Shown piece after piece: positions 25,361 through 34,844 of a DNA stretch of 64,000 nucleotides. Each line of letters begins with the position of its first letter. Position 1 is the stretch's first letter. Made by a program: the position numbers and the translations under genes. The notes beneath the pieces are model-generated. The model did no database searches, was not told the origin of the DNA, and worked only from the letters and a program-made list of their open reading frames with translations. Origin of the DNA: JAPHSX01 sp039714395 (GTDB taxonomy: Bacteria > Pseudomonadota > Gammaproteobacteria > Thiohalomonadales > Thiohalomonadaceae); NCBI GenBank assembly GCA_039714395.1, contig JBDLJH010000003.1, positions 1 through 64,000 on the forward strand, read 5' to 3'.

Positions 25361-26770
25361 CTAGAGAGCGTTCTTATGTACAAACCCATGAAATAAGGTA
25401 AGAAAAATAATTTTAAGGTCTAACCATAGGGACCAGCTTTCAATATAATACAAATCAAACTCAACACGCTTTTTCATCTTATCAACCGTATCAGTTTCAC
25501 CACGCCAACCGTTTACCTGCGCCCATCCAGTAATACCTGGTTTCACCTTATGCCGCTTCATATAGTCATCGACAAGATCTTTGTATTGCTCATTATGAGC
25601 AACCGCATGTGGGCGAGGTCCAACAACTGACATTCGCCCTTGCAATACATTATAAAACTGGGGTAATTCATCAAGGCTGGTACGGCGTAAAAAAGAACCC
25701 AGGCGAGTAGTTCGACTGTCATTCCGAGTAGCCTGCGTAACCACTCCATCATCCTCATGGTGTAAAACCATTGAGCGGAACTTATATACAGTGATGGGCT
25801 TTCCTTCCCATCCGTAACGTCGTTGTTTGAACAATATAGGGCCTGGTGAAGTGATCTTTACTCCAATTGCAATTAATAGAAGTAGTGGACTAACAAGAAC
25901 AAGGATTATCAGCGCAAGGAATCGATCCTCTATAGCTTTCACCCAGCGATTGGTCCCACTCATGGGTGAAACAGACAAGTTTATCACCGGCAATCCGGCC
26001 ACATCCATCATCGAATGATTTAGAAGACGCAAGCCAAAAAGATCAGGGACAAAACGGATATCTACTGTCGAATGCCGCAGCTCATGCAACAGCCACTGCA
26101 CCTTACCCTCATCACGTAGCGCCATGGCAATCCAGACCTGATCTACGCTTTTTTGTTCAACAAATGACGCAACATCCTCCAAACCACCACACAGAGACAC
26201 CCCTGTAACACTTTCCGAAATCGGTGCATCTCCCCCCTGAAAGAATCCGATCACCTTGAGACCCACCCACGGTGCAGTCTGAATACGTCTTACCACCTCA
26301 GCACCAAGTTCAGCCTCCCCCACAATTACCACATAACGCTGATTAAGTCCGCGACGTCTAGCCCAACGTAAAATCAGCCTCAAAATAATCCGGGAACTGA
26401 TAAGACATACCCAACCGAGCACTGCCAAAATAGCCAACCAACCGCGTGAATATTCAGCCCCGGTCTTGGTAGTAAAGGCCAGAGTCATCAATCCCAATAG
26501 AACAGCTCCCCAGGCAAGTGAAGTAAGCCACACCTCCTCGAGAATTGAAGCACCACGCCAGGCCTGGTACACAGAAAAGCGTGGAAATAACATGCCTGCC
26601 AGAAGAATCGTTATCAGAACAACCACTATGTAGCGTTCTGGCATCAATGCATCACCAAGGTACAGCCAATATGCACACCATGAGGCAACAACAATAGATA
26701 ACCAGTCTGCAAGATGCAGCCCTAGGCTAAGTACCCCTGAGTGCTCTTTTAAAACGCCCCGATATTTCAT
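25361..26770 (-). CDS. Undecaprenyl-phosphate sugar-phosphate transferase (WcaJ/WbaP-type)
   Basis: Initiating enzyme of lipid-linked glycan assembly: it transfers a sugar-1-phosphate from a UDP-sugar, often glucose, to undecaprenyl phosphate. The 469-residue protein has four N-terminal membrane helices, a CoA-binding-like Rossmann domain (QRYVVIVGEAELGAEVVRRI, about 150-170) and the catalytic C-terminal domain with ILFKQRRYGWEGKPITVYKF, RTSLDELPQFYNVLQGRMS, VVGPRPHAVAHNEQY and KPGITGWAQVNGWRG. This is the WcaJ architecture. The ATG at 26770 is used; an upstream TTG would add nine residues. Neighbouring galU suggests glucose as the first sugar (inference). Confidence 0.94.
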   Translation of the reverse strand: MKYRGVLKEHSGVLSLGLHLADWLSIVVASWCAYWLYLGDALMPERYIVVVLITILLAGMLFPRFSVYQAWRGASILEEVWLTSLAWGAVLLGLMTLAFTTKTGAEYSRGWLAILAVLGWVCLISSRIILRLILRWARRRGLNQRYVVIVGEAELGAEVVRRIQTAPWVGLKVIGFFQGGDAPISESVTGVSLCGGLEDVASFVEQKSVDQVWIAMALRDEGKVQWLLHELRHSTVDIRFVPDLFGLRLLNHSMMDVAGLPVINLSVSPMSGTNRWVKAIEDRFLALIILVLVSPLLLLIAIGVKITSPGPILFKQRRYGWEGKPITVYKFRSMVLHHEDDGVVTQATRNDSRTTRLGSFLRRTSLDELPQFYNVLQGRMSVVGPRPHAVAHNEQYKDLVDDYMKRHKVKPGITGWAQVNGWRGETDTVDKMKKRVEFDLYYIESWSLWLDLKIIFLTLFHGFVHKNAL

Positions 26771-26816
26771 AACACCTTGATTGCAATAGTAAAACAAGCG
26801 TCAGTAGCGTAATACC

Positions 26817-27749
26817 CTATGCCCAGTATCGCCGATGCATGCTCAGCAGTCGCTTGACGGCTACCGGTAACCTCTGCTCTATGCGCCCGAGACGGTAGCC
26901 AAAATATTTAAAAAATGTACGAGCTATGGCCTCAGGCAACAAGCCTGGTGCATTATGCCAGAGATAACGCATTTCAGAGCGAATAAAACGCCCCCCCTCC
27001 CCTTCGGGCTTGCCAAATTCGTCCAACAGCCAGTGCTCACGCGCGTGAAACACACCAATATCAAAGTAGCGTCGAAACTCCTCGAATATAGTGTAGTCAT
27101 GTGAGTGATAAACCCTGGCCTCGGCACAATAAGCCACAGACCAATCTTTCATGAGCATTCTTGCTGCAACACAGGCATCTTCACCAAGAATAACGTCTCG
27201 CGGGAAGCCCCCCACCTCATCAAGTGCTGTTACACGATATGCTGCAAAGGAGTTGGAAATAAATGCCGTTTTTATGCCGAACTTGGGAATATCCTCACGG
27301 CACCGTGTATAGGACTTATCGTTGTAGTTGAAAAGCCGCGCGTGGGCACCCAACGGTTTGGCGTCTGGATGTGGAAGCTGCCGCCCATAGGCAGCTCCAA
27401 CAGCTGGATCGTCAAAAGTACCACACAACATCTCAATGCTTGCAGCACCTTCAAGCACGGCATCCTGTGTAAGAAATACAATGATCTCCGCATCGGGGAA
27501 TGACTGCAGAGCCAGCTGCCGCGTCCCACCATGATCGAACTCGCTACGAGAAATTTGCTTTACATGAACACCATGTCGCTTTGATATTGATAGAGTGTTG
27601 TCTGATGAGTTCGAATCGATAATTAGAACATTCTCTCGTTCAACGCCGTTGGAAAGTAACAAACTATCCAGCCACTCAGCCCAAATCGGACCGGGGTTAA
27701 GCGTTGGCACTATGACCGCAAAGGAGAGAGAGGCGTCATTATTTATCAT
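26817..27749 (-). CDS. Glycosyltransferase family 2 (rhamnosyltransferase-like)
   Basis: A GT-A fold enzyme of about 310 residues. It starts SLSFAVIVPTLNPGPIWAEW, with the nucleotide-binding VLIIDSNSSDNTLSISKRHG and the acidic FLTQDAVLEGA metal site, then GGFPRDVILGEDACVAARML and the C-terminal HSHDYTIFEEFRRYFDIGVF block. That block is seen in many proteins annotated as rhamnosyltransferases. With rmlBACD in the same locus, dTDP-rhamnose is a plausible donor (inference). The ATG at 27749 has a GGTAG site upstream; a TTG four codons earlier is an alternative. Confidence 0.88.
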   Translation of the reverse strand: MINNDASLSFAVIVPTLNPGPIWAEWLDSLLLSNGVERENVLIIDSNSSDNTLSISKRHGVHVKQISRSEFDHGGTRQLALQSFPDAEIIVFLTQDAVLEGAASIEMLCGTFDDPAVGAAYGRQLPHPDAKPLGAHARLFNYNDKSYTRCREDIPKFGIKTAFISNSFAAYRVTALDEVGGFPRDVILGEDACVAARMLMKDWSVAYCAEARVYHSHDYTIFEEFRRYFDIGVFHAREHWLLDEFGKPEGEGGRFIRSEMRYLWHNAPGLLPEAIARTFFKYFGYRLGRIEQRLPVAVKRLLSMHRRYWA

Positions 27750-27906
27750 TAAATCTACCAAAGCCTCTTAAAAGAGCCACTAAATACATGAACACCAACC
27801 CGGTAATGAAGCCTTTCAAACACAGACTCATTACATCAACTATCAGATGAAATAATTTTACAGCCCAGACAAAAATCAATAAAGTCACATTTCTTACATG
27901 ATACGA

Positions 27907-28878
27907 CTAAACAGACATCATTAAGCCGATATTCCGAGAAATACCGTGTTTCAAAACACCATTTCTCAATAGGTATAGCCTGCGTTCAATCCATCCCTTA
28001 CTTCCAAGGGAAACAAAACCCTCCAGCAGACTTGTTTGTTCCGAACTAAGCTCACTGCTATATCTATCAAGAAATGCCTCTGCCTGCTTCTGACTAAGGG
28101 AAATTGAACTCCTGAATTCACTGAGACGCTGAGAGGAGAACACGGAAATCCCTCGCTTTATCACATAACCGGGGCCATATCTTTTCGCACCCAATGTATT
28201 GGCACCATGCTGGCGATACCGAATCAACGGTACCGATACAGTTCCGATCACCCCAAATGTTGAAGCCACCATGGCTGCCCACCAATCATGCATCGTTGCC
28301 TCTTCAGGCATATCCTTCATCATCTCAACAAGCGCACGATTAACAACCGTCGCACAACCCGTAACAATATTCTGGATCATTATATTGGACAAACCGGTTC
28401 TATCTGGCTTAAGACCTTGATACCCCCAAAAAGAACTCGAAATACTATGCATATTTTCATCAACAACCTCAAGATCACTATGCACAAGCACAGGGATCCC
28501 TGGACTTCGTTTTTCTTCCTCAATCATTTCAGCAACAAGAACCTGAACTTTTTCCGGAAGCCATACATCATCCTGATCGGCAAACAAAACATAATCTGCT
28601 TCAGTTTCATTTAGCAACGCTTTAAATGACTGAGCCGGGCCAAGATTACCTCTCGAATCATCAATAACACGTAAGCGCCCATTAAAACGCGACCTGTATT
28701 CATTTAATATCGAAAGCGTATTATCTGTTGAACAATCATCACGCACCAACAGGTCAAATCCCTGAAATGACTGCTGCAACAAAGAATCGAGCATCTCACG
28801 AACATAAGAAGAACCGTTATATGTTGAGAGCAAGACATCAACACCACCAGGCACTTCACTTATACATTCATCAGTCAC
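27907..28878 (-). CDS. Glycosyltransferase family 2
   Basis: A 323-residue GT-A glycosyltransferase: VDVLLSTYNGSSYVREMLDS, DLLVRDDCSTDNTLSILNEY, VLFADQDDVWLPEKVQVLVA (the DQDD metal/nucleotide motif) and MHDWWAAMVAST with a later RYRQHGANTLGA. This resembles the RfbN/alpha-1,3-rhamnosyltransferase-like branch, so rhamnose is a reasonable guess for the donor. It is separated from its neighbours by AT-rich gaps of about 150-190 bases. Confidence 0.88.
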   Translation of the reverse strand: MTDECISEVPGGVDVLLSTYNGSSYVREMLDSLLQQSFQGFDLLVRDDCSTDNTLSILNEYRSRFNGRLRVIDDSRGNLGPAQSFKALLNETEADYVLFADQDDVWLPEKVQVLVAEMIEEEKRSPGIPVLVHSDLEVVDENMHSISSSFWGYQGLKPDRTGLSNIMIQNIVTGCATVVNRALVEMMKDMPEEATMHDWWAAMVASTFGVIGTVSVPLIRYRQHGANTLGAKRYGPGYVIKRGISVFSSQRLSEFRSSISLSQKQAEAFLDRYSSELSSEQTSLLEGFVSLGSKGWIERRLYLLRNGVLKHGISRNIGLMMSV

Positions 28879-29069
28879 AAGACATCCACCTAAAACATAA
28901 CAACCTTATGAACATGTATACTCGGACAGTTTTGACTAAACAGTTAAATGGTAATGAGCTGAATTTACAGTCGTTTTCATTTAGGTAAAGGAACAAACAA
29001 CTACACCTCTATTCCACATTAAATCATAAAGATAATCTTTCAAATTATTCTAACCACCATCATCAATCA

Positions 29070-29999
29070 TTAAACATTTTTCAACGTTTCACTCAAGAAA
29101 TGACAAAATCTTTTATTAGCTACATATAGATTTTTCCCAAATAGAGACAATAGCCATGAAAAATATATTTTTATATTCCACGGATTCACTTTAACAGACT
29201 TAATAAAATATTCACGCCCATCCGTAGTATTTTCATACATACACTTAAGATGCCCCACTTCCTTCAAAAGCTTGGCCTGTTCTTTAGGATAATCACAAAA
29301 CAATGAACTGTGCTTTTTTAACAGCGTTTCCAAGGCACTTAGCCCAGCTGTTTTATTGGATGAAACATTTCCAGGCGTCGAATAAGCTATAACCATAGGA
29401 TGATCAATCAATCGAAACTGACAGACCTTTGCCAACCTTATCACCAATTCCCAATCCTGAAATCGAGGCAATCCCTCATCAAAGTGTCCGGCTCTTTCAA
29501 GGCACTTCTTCCGCACCAACAAAGTTGGCGTGCCTACAATATTCTCCACCAATATTTGCGACAAAACATCTCCGTCCTTGACTTTTACTTGTGATTGCGG
29601 AATATAAACAGCTGATTGACCTTCCCATAACAAATAACCTGTATAGACGACACCCACCTTATCATCACAAGCATCGAAGACCTCTATCTGTTTTTTGAGT
29701 TTATCCCACAGCCATTCATCATCGCTATCTTGAAATGCAATGAATCGTCCGCGCGATTCCTTAATGCCTGTATTTCTGGCAGCGGAACCACCTTTATTTA
29801 CCGCATGACGTATATAACGAATACGCGAATCATTGATCTTACTTATTACACCCATAGTGTCATCTGTTGACGCATCGTCCACCACAAGCAATTCAAGATC
29901 CTGATATGTTTGGTTAAGTACGCTCATAACCGCACGCTCGAGCAAATGAGCACGATTGTAGGTTGGAATAATAACGCTAACCACTGGTACTTTTGACAT
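29070..29999 (-). CDS. Glycosyltransferase family 2
   Basis: A 309-residue GT-A glycosyltransferase with VPVVSVIIPTYNRAHLLERA, ELLVVDDASTDDTMGVISKI, NKGGSAARNTGIKESRGRFI and the metal motif FIAFQDSDDEWLWDKLKKQI, followed by HFDEGLPRFQDWELVIRLAK. Donor and acceptor are unknown. The ATG at 29999 is used, four bases after the end of the upstream GT4 gene; an upstream TTG would overlap that gene by 26 bases. The coding sequence is AT-rich (many AAA, TTT and ATA codons), unlike the housekeeping genes. Confidence 0.88.
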   Translation of the reverse strand: MSKVPVVSVIIPTYNRAHLLERAVMSVLNQTYQDLELLVVDDASTDDTMGVISKINDSRIRYIRHAVNKGGSAARNTGIKESRGRFIAFQDSDDEWLWDKLKKQIEVFDACDDKVGVVYTGYLLWEGQSAVYIPQSQVKVKDGDVLSQILVENIVGTPTLLVRKKCLERAGHFDEGLPRFQDWELVIRLAKVCQFRLIDHPMVIAYSTPGNVSSNKTAGLSALETLLKKHSSLFCDYPKEQAKLLKEVGHLKCMYENTTDGREYFIKSVKVNPWNIKIYFSWLLSLFGKNLYVANKRFCHFLSETLKNV

Positions 30000-30003
30000 C
30001 GTA

Positions 30004-31176
30004 TTATAAAATTTCGGTGTAATGTTCAATCAATCTTTCTGCCTGACGTTTCCAGTGATAACCTTTCTCAACATGTTTTCGCCCTTCATCTGAAAGACGC
30101 GACCAACCACCTGGGTCGTTCAGCAGTATCTGAATACACTTTGCCAACCCAACGGCATCACGTTCAGGAGCCAGCAGATGTTCCAGGGCAGGCCCCATAA
30201 CCTCAGGAATATCGCAGTGGGTGGTCGCGACAACTGGCATACCGTTGGCGAGCATCTCGATAATTACAACAGGCGCACCACCTTCAGTATCTCCATCTTG
30301 TGCAGTAATACTAGGGTGCAAGAAAAGATGGTGGTTGCTGGCCTCTAGTAACATGGTCTGATGAGTCTGATAACCAAGTAAACGGGTGTTCTCATTAAGA
30401 CCGCTATATTTTAGTGCTTCCAAGATACGCATTTTCTCTTTTTGACTATCTGGTTCAGAACCGGCATCACCGATGATGGTCAATTGAACTTGGTGTTCAC
30501 GAGCAACAATCACTAATGCTTCGATAGCATAGGTGATACCCTTTTTTTCCCGGAACGAAGCGGAAATTAACACTTGGAGCGGCTCACCGGTCTTCCACTG
30601 GCGAGGCTGGAAAGGAATATTATCCACATCCACACCGAGATGTTGTACTTTTACTTTGTGAGATGGACAACCGAGTTCCACTACACATCGTGCCATATGC
30701 GACCCTTCACACAAAACAAGATCAACCTCATGAAATAACTCACGATATCGTCCATACCAAGCAGGGTCTTGCAACGGAAGCTTGTTTACATCCATACCAT
30801 AGAATGTAACGACATGCTTGGCGTTGAGCTTGCGAACCGCCCCAAGATTGAACCAGCCCACGTTGCCAAAATGGGAATGAATGATTTTCACATTTGTTTT
30901 CTTTGCAGTCTCAACCAAAAAGTTTTGATGACGACGTATTCTTAACTTTCGCAACCCTTTATCCCAGAACTGCCAGAATCGTGGTTCATTTTCAAAGCTA
31001 TGGATATTGTCTACAGCAAACTGTTCAAGATTCTCAGTACGATCACATACCACATGGGCATCCACACCAAGCTCCTGCAACAATTTAACTTGGTTGTACA
31101 TCCAAGTCTGAGTCTGTGGTAGCCAAATGGGAAAGGAGTGTATAACAGACACATATTGGTTCTCTACCATCTTCAT
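30004..31176 (-). CDS. Glycosyltransferase family 4 (WcaL-like)
   Basis: A 390-residue GT-B retaining glycosyltransferase. The N-terminal half reads SVIHSFPIWLPQTQTWMYNQ and IIHSHFGNVGWFNLGAV, with VVTFYGMDVNKLP. The C-terminal half has VLISASFREKKGITYAIEAL, LTIIGDAGSEPDSQKEK, and the GT4 donor motif HPSITAQDGDTEGGAPVVII ending in EMLANGMPVVATTHCDIPE (E-x7-E). The HPS/EGGxP pattern resembles colanic-acid WcaL. Its ATG overlaps the flippase stop by four bases. Confidence 0.92.
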   Translation of the reverse strand: MKMVENQYVSVIHSFPIWLPQTQTWMYNQVKLLQELGVDAHVVCDRTENLEQFAVDNIHSFENEPRFWQFWDKGLRKLRIRRHQNFLVETAKKTNVKIIHSHFGNVGWFNLGAVRKLNAKHVVTFYGMDVNKLPLQDPAWYGRYRELFHEVDLVLCEGSHMARCVVELGCPSHKVKVQHLGVDVDNIPFQPRQWKTGEPLQVLISASFREKKGITYAIEALVIVAREHQVQLTIIGDAGSEPDSQKEKMRILEALKYSGLNENTRLLGYQTHQTMLLEASNHHLFLHPSITAQDGDTEGGAPVVIIEMLANGMPVVATTHCDIPEVMGPALEHLLAPERDAVGLAKCIQILLNDPGGWSRLSDEGRKHVEKGYHWKRQAERLIEHYTEIL

Positions 31177-32648
31177 TTCCCTGCCTCACCTCTGGCAAAA
31201 AACGATGCTTGACTAGGCCGTAGAAACAGACTAAACATATCACTTATTCCACCGCGATTAAGCCACCAACTTGCAGTAATATAAATAACGCCACCAATCA
31301 ATAAGGCAACACCTATTTGGAGTGCTGAGCCCAGGAAACTGAAGACTTGCAATGCATTGTGAATAGTAATCGCCATTATTACTCCGCAAGACCAAGGCCC
31401 GCTGATTGCTATTGCATATTCTTTTAGACAAGGGCCGACAAGACGACGTGTCCAGTATAGGTACATAAGCACCGCAAACACTAATTGAAGTCCAATAAGT
31501 GTCATCACTATAAACAGAAGTGAGCCAGACTTGCTGGCAAGCCAAAGAGTTGCAGGCACTACAGCAACCAGTCCCAAATTCCAATAAAATGCCCAACTTG
31601 CTTTCCCCAAACCCATAGCAAGCGGTCCATTCAGATTACCTAGCGATCGTAACAGGACATAGCCACACATGAGCTGCAGCACTGGGGCCAACTCAGACCA
31701 GTCTGCACCCAAAACTAGAGAAACCAACGGTTCGGCTGTAACAGCAAGTCCAAAGAATAACGCCGCATTAACGGTAGTGACACGGTTAACAAGACGCAAA
31801 TAAACCGATCGAATACGCGGTCCATCGTCTTGTAGTTTCGAAATAGTCGGGAAAGCAACCTTTGTAGCAATACCATTTATCTGTTGCATTGCCATCAGGG
31901 TCCAGTTCGTTGCCATTGAATAAAGTCCTAGAGCAACACTCCCTAACACGCCCCCAACAATAAGCTGATCAGCCCTCGAATTCACATAATTAAGCGCCGT
32001 TGCTCCTGTTCTATACGCACCGAATGAAAGCAAAGCCCTGCTTTGCTTCAAATCCAGAGCAAATCCGTGCAGTAACTGTCGCCTTCGAGCTACCGCCAGA
32101 TATGCAAGTTGTCTTGCCCCACTACTTATAAGACCGGAAATGACCACTGCCCAAACACCAAAGCCTGAATACACACCGCCTATGGATATAATAGCTCCTA
32201 ATGCTGTCGTCGTTATCGAAATCTTCGTTAGCACCTGAAAGTCCATCGACTTTTGTAGCAATGCATTAACTTGCTGACCTATCGGTTCTAAAAGAAATCC
32301 CACCGCGACAACCGGTAACAAAGTAATTAGCTGCGGCATCCCAAAAAGTGTAGCAATGGGTTTCGCAAATAAAAATCCGGCAATAAATGCGCTAAAACCC
32401 AATATCCAATTGACCGAATAAAGGGTCGCAAGCTGACTATTCGTCGGTTTTTTATAATGAACAATCGCCTGAGACAATCCAAAATCCGACATTATACCCG
32501 CCAATTCCCTAACAAGAATTAGCACGGCGACAATTCCCATCACGTCAGGGCCCAGGACTCTTGCAATAAGAATGAAAGAAAGTAATGCCACACCTTTTGT
32601 GACAAATGTTTCTAACGCAACCCAACGAACAGACGAAATAGTTGTCAC
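31173..32648 (-). CDS. wzx: Polysaccharide flippase (Wzx/MOP superfamily)
   Basis: A 491-residue membrane protein with about 12-14 hydrophobic helices from the N-terminal VRWVALETFVTKGVALLSFI, IARVLGPDVMGIVAVLILV, to GVALLIGGVIYITASWWLNR. The paired amphipathic repeats and the LGPxxxG...A pattern after the first helix are typical of lipopolysaccharide/EPS flippases, which move undecaprenyl-linked repeat units across the inner membrane. It overlaps the downstream GT4 gene by four bases and abuts the sulfotransferase gene, so the three are one transcription unit. Confidence 0.9.
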   Translation of the reverse strand: MTTISSVRWVALETFVTKGVALLSFILIARVLGPDVMGIVAVLILVRELAGIMSDFGLSQAIVHYKKPTNSQLATLYSVNWILGFSAFIAGFLFAKPIATLFGMPQLITLLPVVAVGFLLEPIGQQVNALLQKSMDFQVLTKISITTTALGAIISIGGVYSGFGVWAVVISGLISSGARQLAYLAVARRRQLLHGFALDLKQSRALLSFGAYRTGATALNYVNSRADQLIVGGVLGSVALGLYSMATNWTLMAMQQINGIATKVAFPTISKLQDDGPRIRSVYLRLVNRVTTVNAALFFGLAVTAEPLVSLVLGADWSELAPVLQLMCGYVLLRSLGNLNGPLAMGLGKASWAFYWNLGLVAVVPATLWLASKSGSLLFIVMTLIGLQLVFAVLMYLYWTRRLVGPCLKEYAIAISGPWSCGVIMAITIHNALQVFSFLGSALQIGVALLIGGVIYITASWWLNRGGISDMFSLFLRPSQASFFARGEAGK

Positions 32649-33479
32649 CTAATGATATCCCAGCGCCTTCATTTCTTCACCGCAGATGGATTCAAATATT
32701 TTGTTTTGTTCCTCAGTCCACTCTTCATCCAATCTCGTTCTATTATTTTTACTTTCATTAACCTTCTTATCTGCATACATCAACCATTTAGGCTCACTCA
32801 ATGATAAGCCAAGAGGATCTAGCACCTGTACTTTAAAAGCCTTGTAGCTTGAGGTTATATCCTCTAGTCGCGCAAGATTTGTAATTTGTGTTCGCATATT
32901 TTCATTTTCTTCTTTCCAGGCCCAGCAAGCCTTTTCGAACTCACTCATCGTCCCCCATTTCCGACGTAACTCTTTAGAAGGGATCGGGCAATCTGAACCA
33001 AAAACAGGATGATTACCTTTAAATGTGTTTCTTGCCAATATTGAACGAACCACATTTCTTCCATCACGGACAAGATGTAGAAACTTTGCTTTTGGAAAAT
33101 AGCTCTTCAAAAACGGAATGTGGCGTCTAATATTTCCATTAATTTCGCCATATATGTCACAATCATGCCGCAAAACCCTAAAAAATATATCTTTACGCTT
33201 CACGCTCTTTACATAATTTTCTGCTTTAACTGCGTCATAAATTGCATCCATGTGCGCATGAACTTCCATTGGTATTGGCTCATGAACTATCTGCGCACGA
33301 TCTACTAATGAAAGAACCTCAGACACCCACTTCGTACCTGCCCGACCTGTGCTGAGCACAAAAAAGAGGTTCAGAGAATCTAGTTTACGAGACATTCGTT
33401 TCTCACTCAGCGGCACCACACTCAATGCAGATGCGTATAATTTGTGCCGCCACCAATGCCTCTTTAACAACTCATTCAT
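32649..33479 (-). CDS. Sulfotransferase family protein
   Basis: A 276-residue predicted PAPS-dependent sulfotransferase. The 5'-phosphosulfate loop appears as FFVLSTGRAGTKWVSEVLSL (residues about 38-57) and the 3'-phosphate site as KAKFLHLVRDGRNVVRSILA (about 130-150), the two diagnostic PAPS-binding blocks. VHEPIPMEVHAHM lies between them. It is inside the glycan operon, directly upstream of the flippase, so the likely target is a sugar of the lipid-linked repeat unit before export (inference). The ATG at 33479 has a GGAA site; an in-frame TTG lies four codons upstream. Confidence 0.85.
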   Translation of the reverse strand: MNELLKRHWWRHKLYASALSVVPLSEKRMSRKLDSLNLFFVLSTGRAGTKWVSEVLSLVDRAQIVHEPIPMEVHAHMDAIYDAVKAENYVKSVKRKDIFFRVLRHDCDIYGEINGNIRRHIPFLKSYFPKAKFLHLVRDGRNVVRSILARNTFKGNHPVFGSDCPIPSKELRRKWGTMSEFEKACWAWKEENENMRTQITNLARLEDITSSYKAFKVQVLDPLGLSLSEPKWLMYADKKVNESKNNRTRLDEEWTEEQNKIFESICGEEMKALGYH

Positions 33480-33582
33480 TATTAGTTCCAATAACTTTTA
33501 TCATTCATTTTAATCGACAGCATTCATTACCAATGTGATAAGTGAATTTCGTAAACCAACAAAATCCACTACCAAGTGTAAT

Positions 33583-34242
33583 CTATGGTTTTCTGACCAC
33601 AACCATGTACATCCAAGTCCATTGTTCGCTCTTATCTATACTATCCAGTATGTAGCTGATCCCTTGGATGGCCAGACCTAGCGCTGGAATGATCGGAATA
33701 TATCGGAGTGGACCCCGATTAAATCGATAAATATTATAAACAGACAACTGACCAAATGTGACCCAAAAACCAGAAAGAGGAACTATCTCCAACACCTTGA
33801 AGTTAGATTTCTCAAACAGGTATTTGAGGCCGTATTTAGTATAACGATAGAAGTCTCTTGGCTCTTCATGAAGATGCCATATAAACGGAACGCTATATAT
33901 GGCGACGCCACCCGGCTTCAACACTCTGTAACATTCCCGTAGTGCTTGCTCCGGCTCCTCCAGATGTTCCAGTACAGCAGTACATATTGCTGAATCAAAG
34001 GTCTTATCATCAGAAGGTATCTCATAAGCTGTTCCAAACAATTCAATATTAGACTTGTCGTGAAAGGTTACTTCATGATCTAGACCGACATGCTCTTCGA
34101 CAAATGGCGAGAGCATATCCTTGTATGGCTTAGTGCCACACCCAATATCGATCAACTTACCTGATAGATAACGTCCAGCATAGTTAAGAAGCTGTTTGTC
34201 ATGGATGCTATTTATCAGGATATTTTTTAGATCTTTTGCCAT
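33583..34242 (-). CDS. SAM-dependent methyltransferase (class I)
   Basis: A 219-residue methyltransferase with SAM motif I in GKLIDIGCGTKPYKDMLSPF, an acidic residue after strand 2 (HVGLDHEV), motif IV FDSAICTAVLEHLEEPEQAL and post-I ECYRVLKPGGVAIYSVPFIW. It resembles type-11/type-23 methyltransferases of glycan clusters. The acceptor, possibly a sugar hydroxyl, is unknown. Its start overlaps the end of the acyltransferase gene by 16 bases, so it is in the same operon. Confidence 0.9.
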   Translation of the reverse strand: MAKDLKNILINSIHDKQLLNYAGRYLSGKLIDIGCGTKPYKDMLSPFVEEHVGLDHEVTFHDKSNIELFGTAYEIPSDDKTFDSAICTAVLEHLEEPEQALRECYRVLKPGGVAIYSVPFIWHLHEEPRDFYRYTKYGLKYLFEKSNFKVLEIVPLSGFWVTFGQLSVYNIYRFNRGPLRYIPIIPALGLAIQGISYILDSIDKSEQWTWMYMVVVRKP

Positions 34243-34844
34243 TCTTCATACCAGGATTTAATAATTGGGTCGTTAAGGTAGCGTTTATCCAATTCCCTCG
34301 TGTCACCGACAACCATTGCTGGATTACCAGAAACAATTTGGAAATCATCAACATCACTCTTAATAATTGCTCCTGCAGCGACTAGTGCACCTTGCCCTAC
34401 TGACACCCCAGGTAAAATTATTGCACCGGCACCAACAAATGCATATCGACAAATATTCACAGGATTGGCTATGTAGCCCTTCTTGTCATCTTCATAAATA
34501 TCTTGATAATGTTTACCATAGAGGCGGATCGCTATATGTGAACTATGGGTATAAATACCATTCCAACCAGCAAGTTGCACCCCTTCTTCGATAGTTAACT
34601 TTTCAGTACCATCTAAAATGGTAAAATGCCCAATGTAACTATTATCACCGATAAAAACATTATGAGAATGATTAAAATATACAGTGTCACTTATTCTGGT
34701 TCTTTCCCGCCAGTCACCACTTGCATCTCTATATCCATACACCATCTGTGGTGCTTTAAACTTCCTTATCATGGAATCAATACGGAAGCGTATCGCACGC
34801 CGTAATCTCTTTGGTATAAAAAACCGCGATAAGCGCCATATCAT
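34227..34844 (-). CDS. Hexapeptide-repeat acyltransferase
   Basis: A 205-residue left-handed beta-helix acyltransferase. Hexapeptide turns are visible in FIGDNSYIGHFTILDGTEKL, VQLAGWNGIYTHSSHIAIRL and FVGAGAIILPGVSVGQGALV, ending in AAGAIIKSDVDDFQIVSGNP. A His in THSSHIAI is a candidate catalytic base. Such enzymes O- or N-acetylate sugars. It overlaps the DegT aminotransferase gene by four bases, so N-acylation of that enzyme's 4-amino sugar is a reasonable hypothesis. Confidence 0.88.
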   Translation of the reverse strand: MIWRLSRFFIPKRLRRAIRFRIDSMIRKFKAPQMVYGYRDASGDWRERTRISDTVYFNHSHNVFIGDNSYIGHFTILDGTEKLTIEEGVQLAGWNGIYTHSSHIAIRLYGKHYQDIYEDDKKGYIANPVNICRYAFVGAGAIILPGVSVGQGALVAAGAIIKSDVDDFQIVSGNPAMVVGDTRELDKRYLNDPIIKSWYEEWQKI

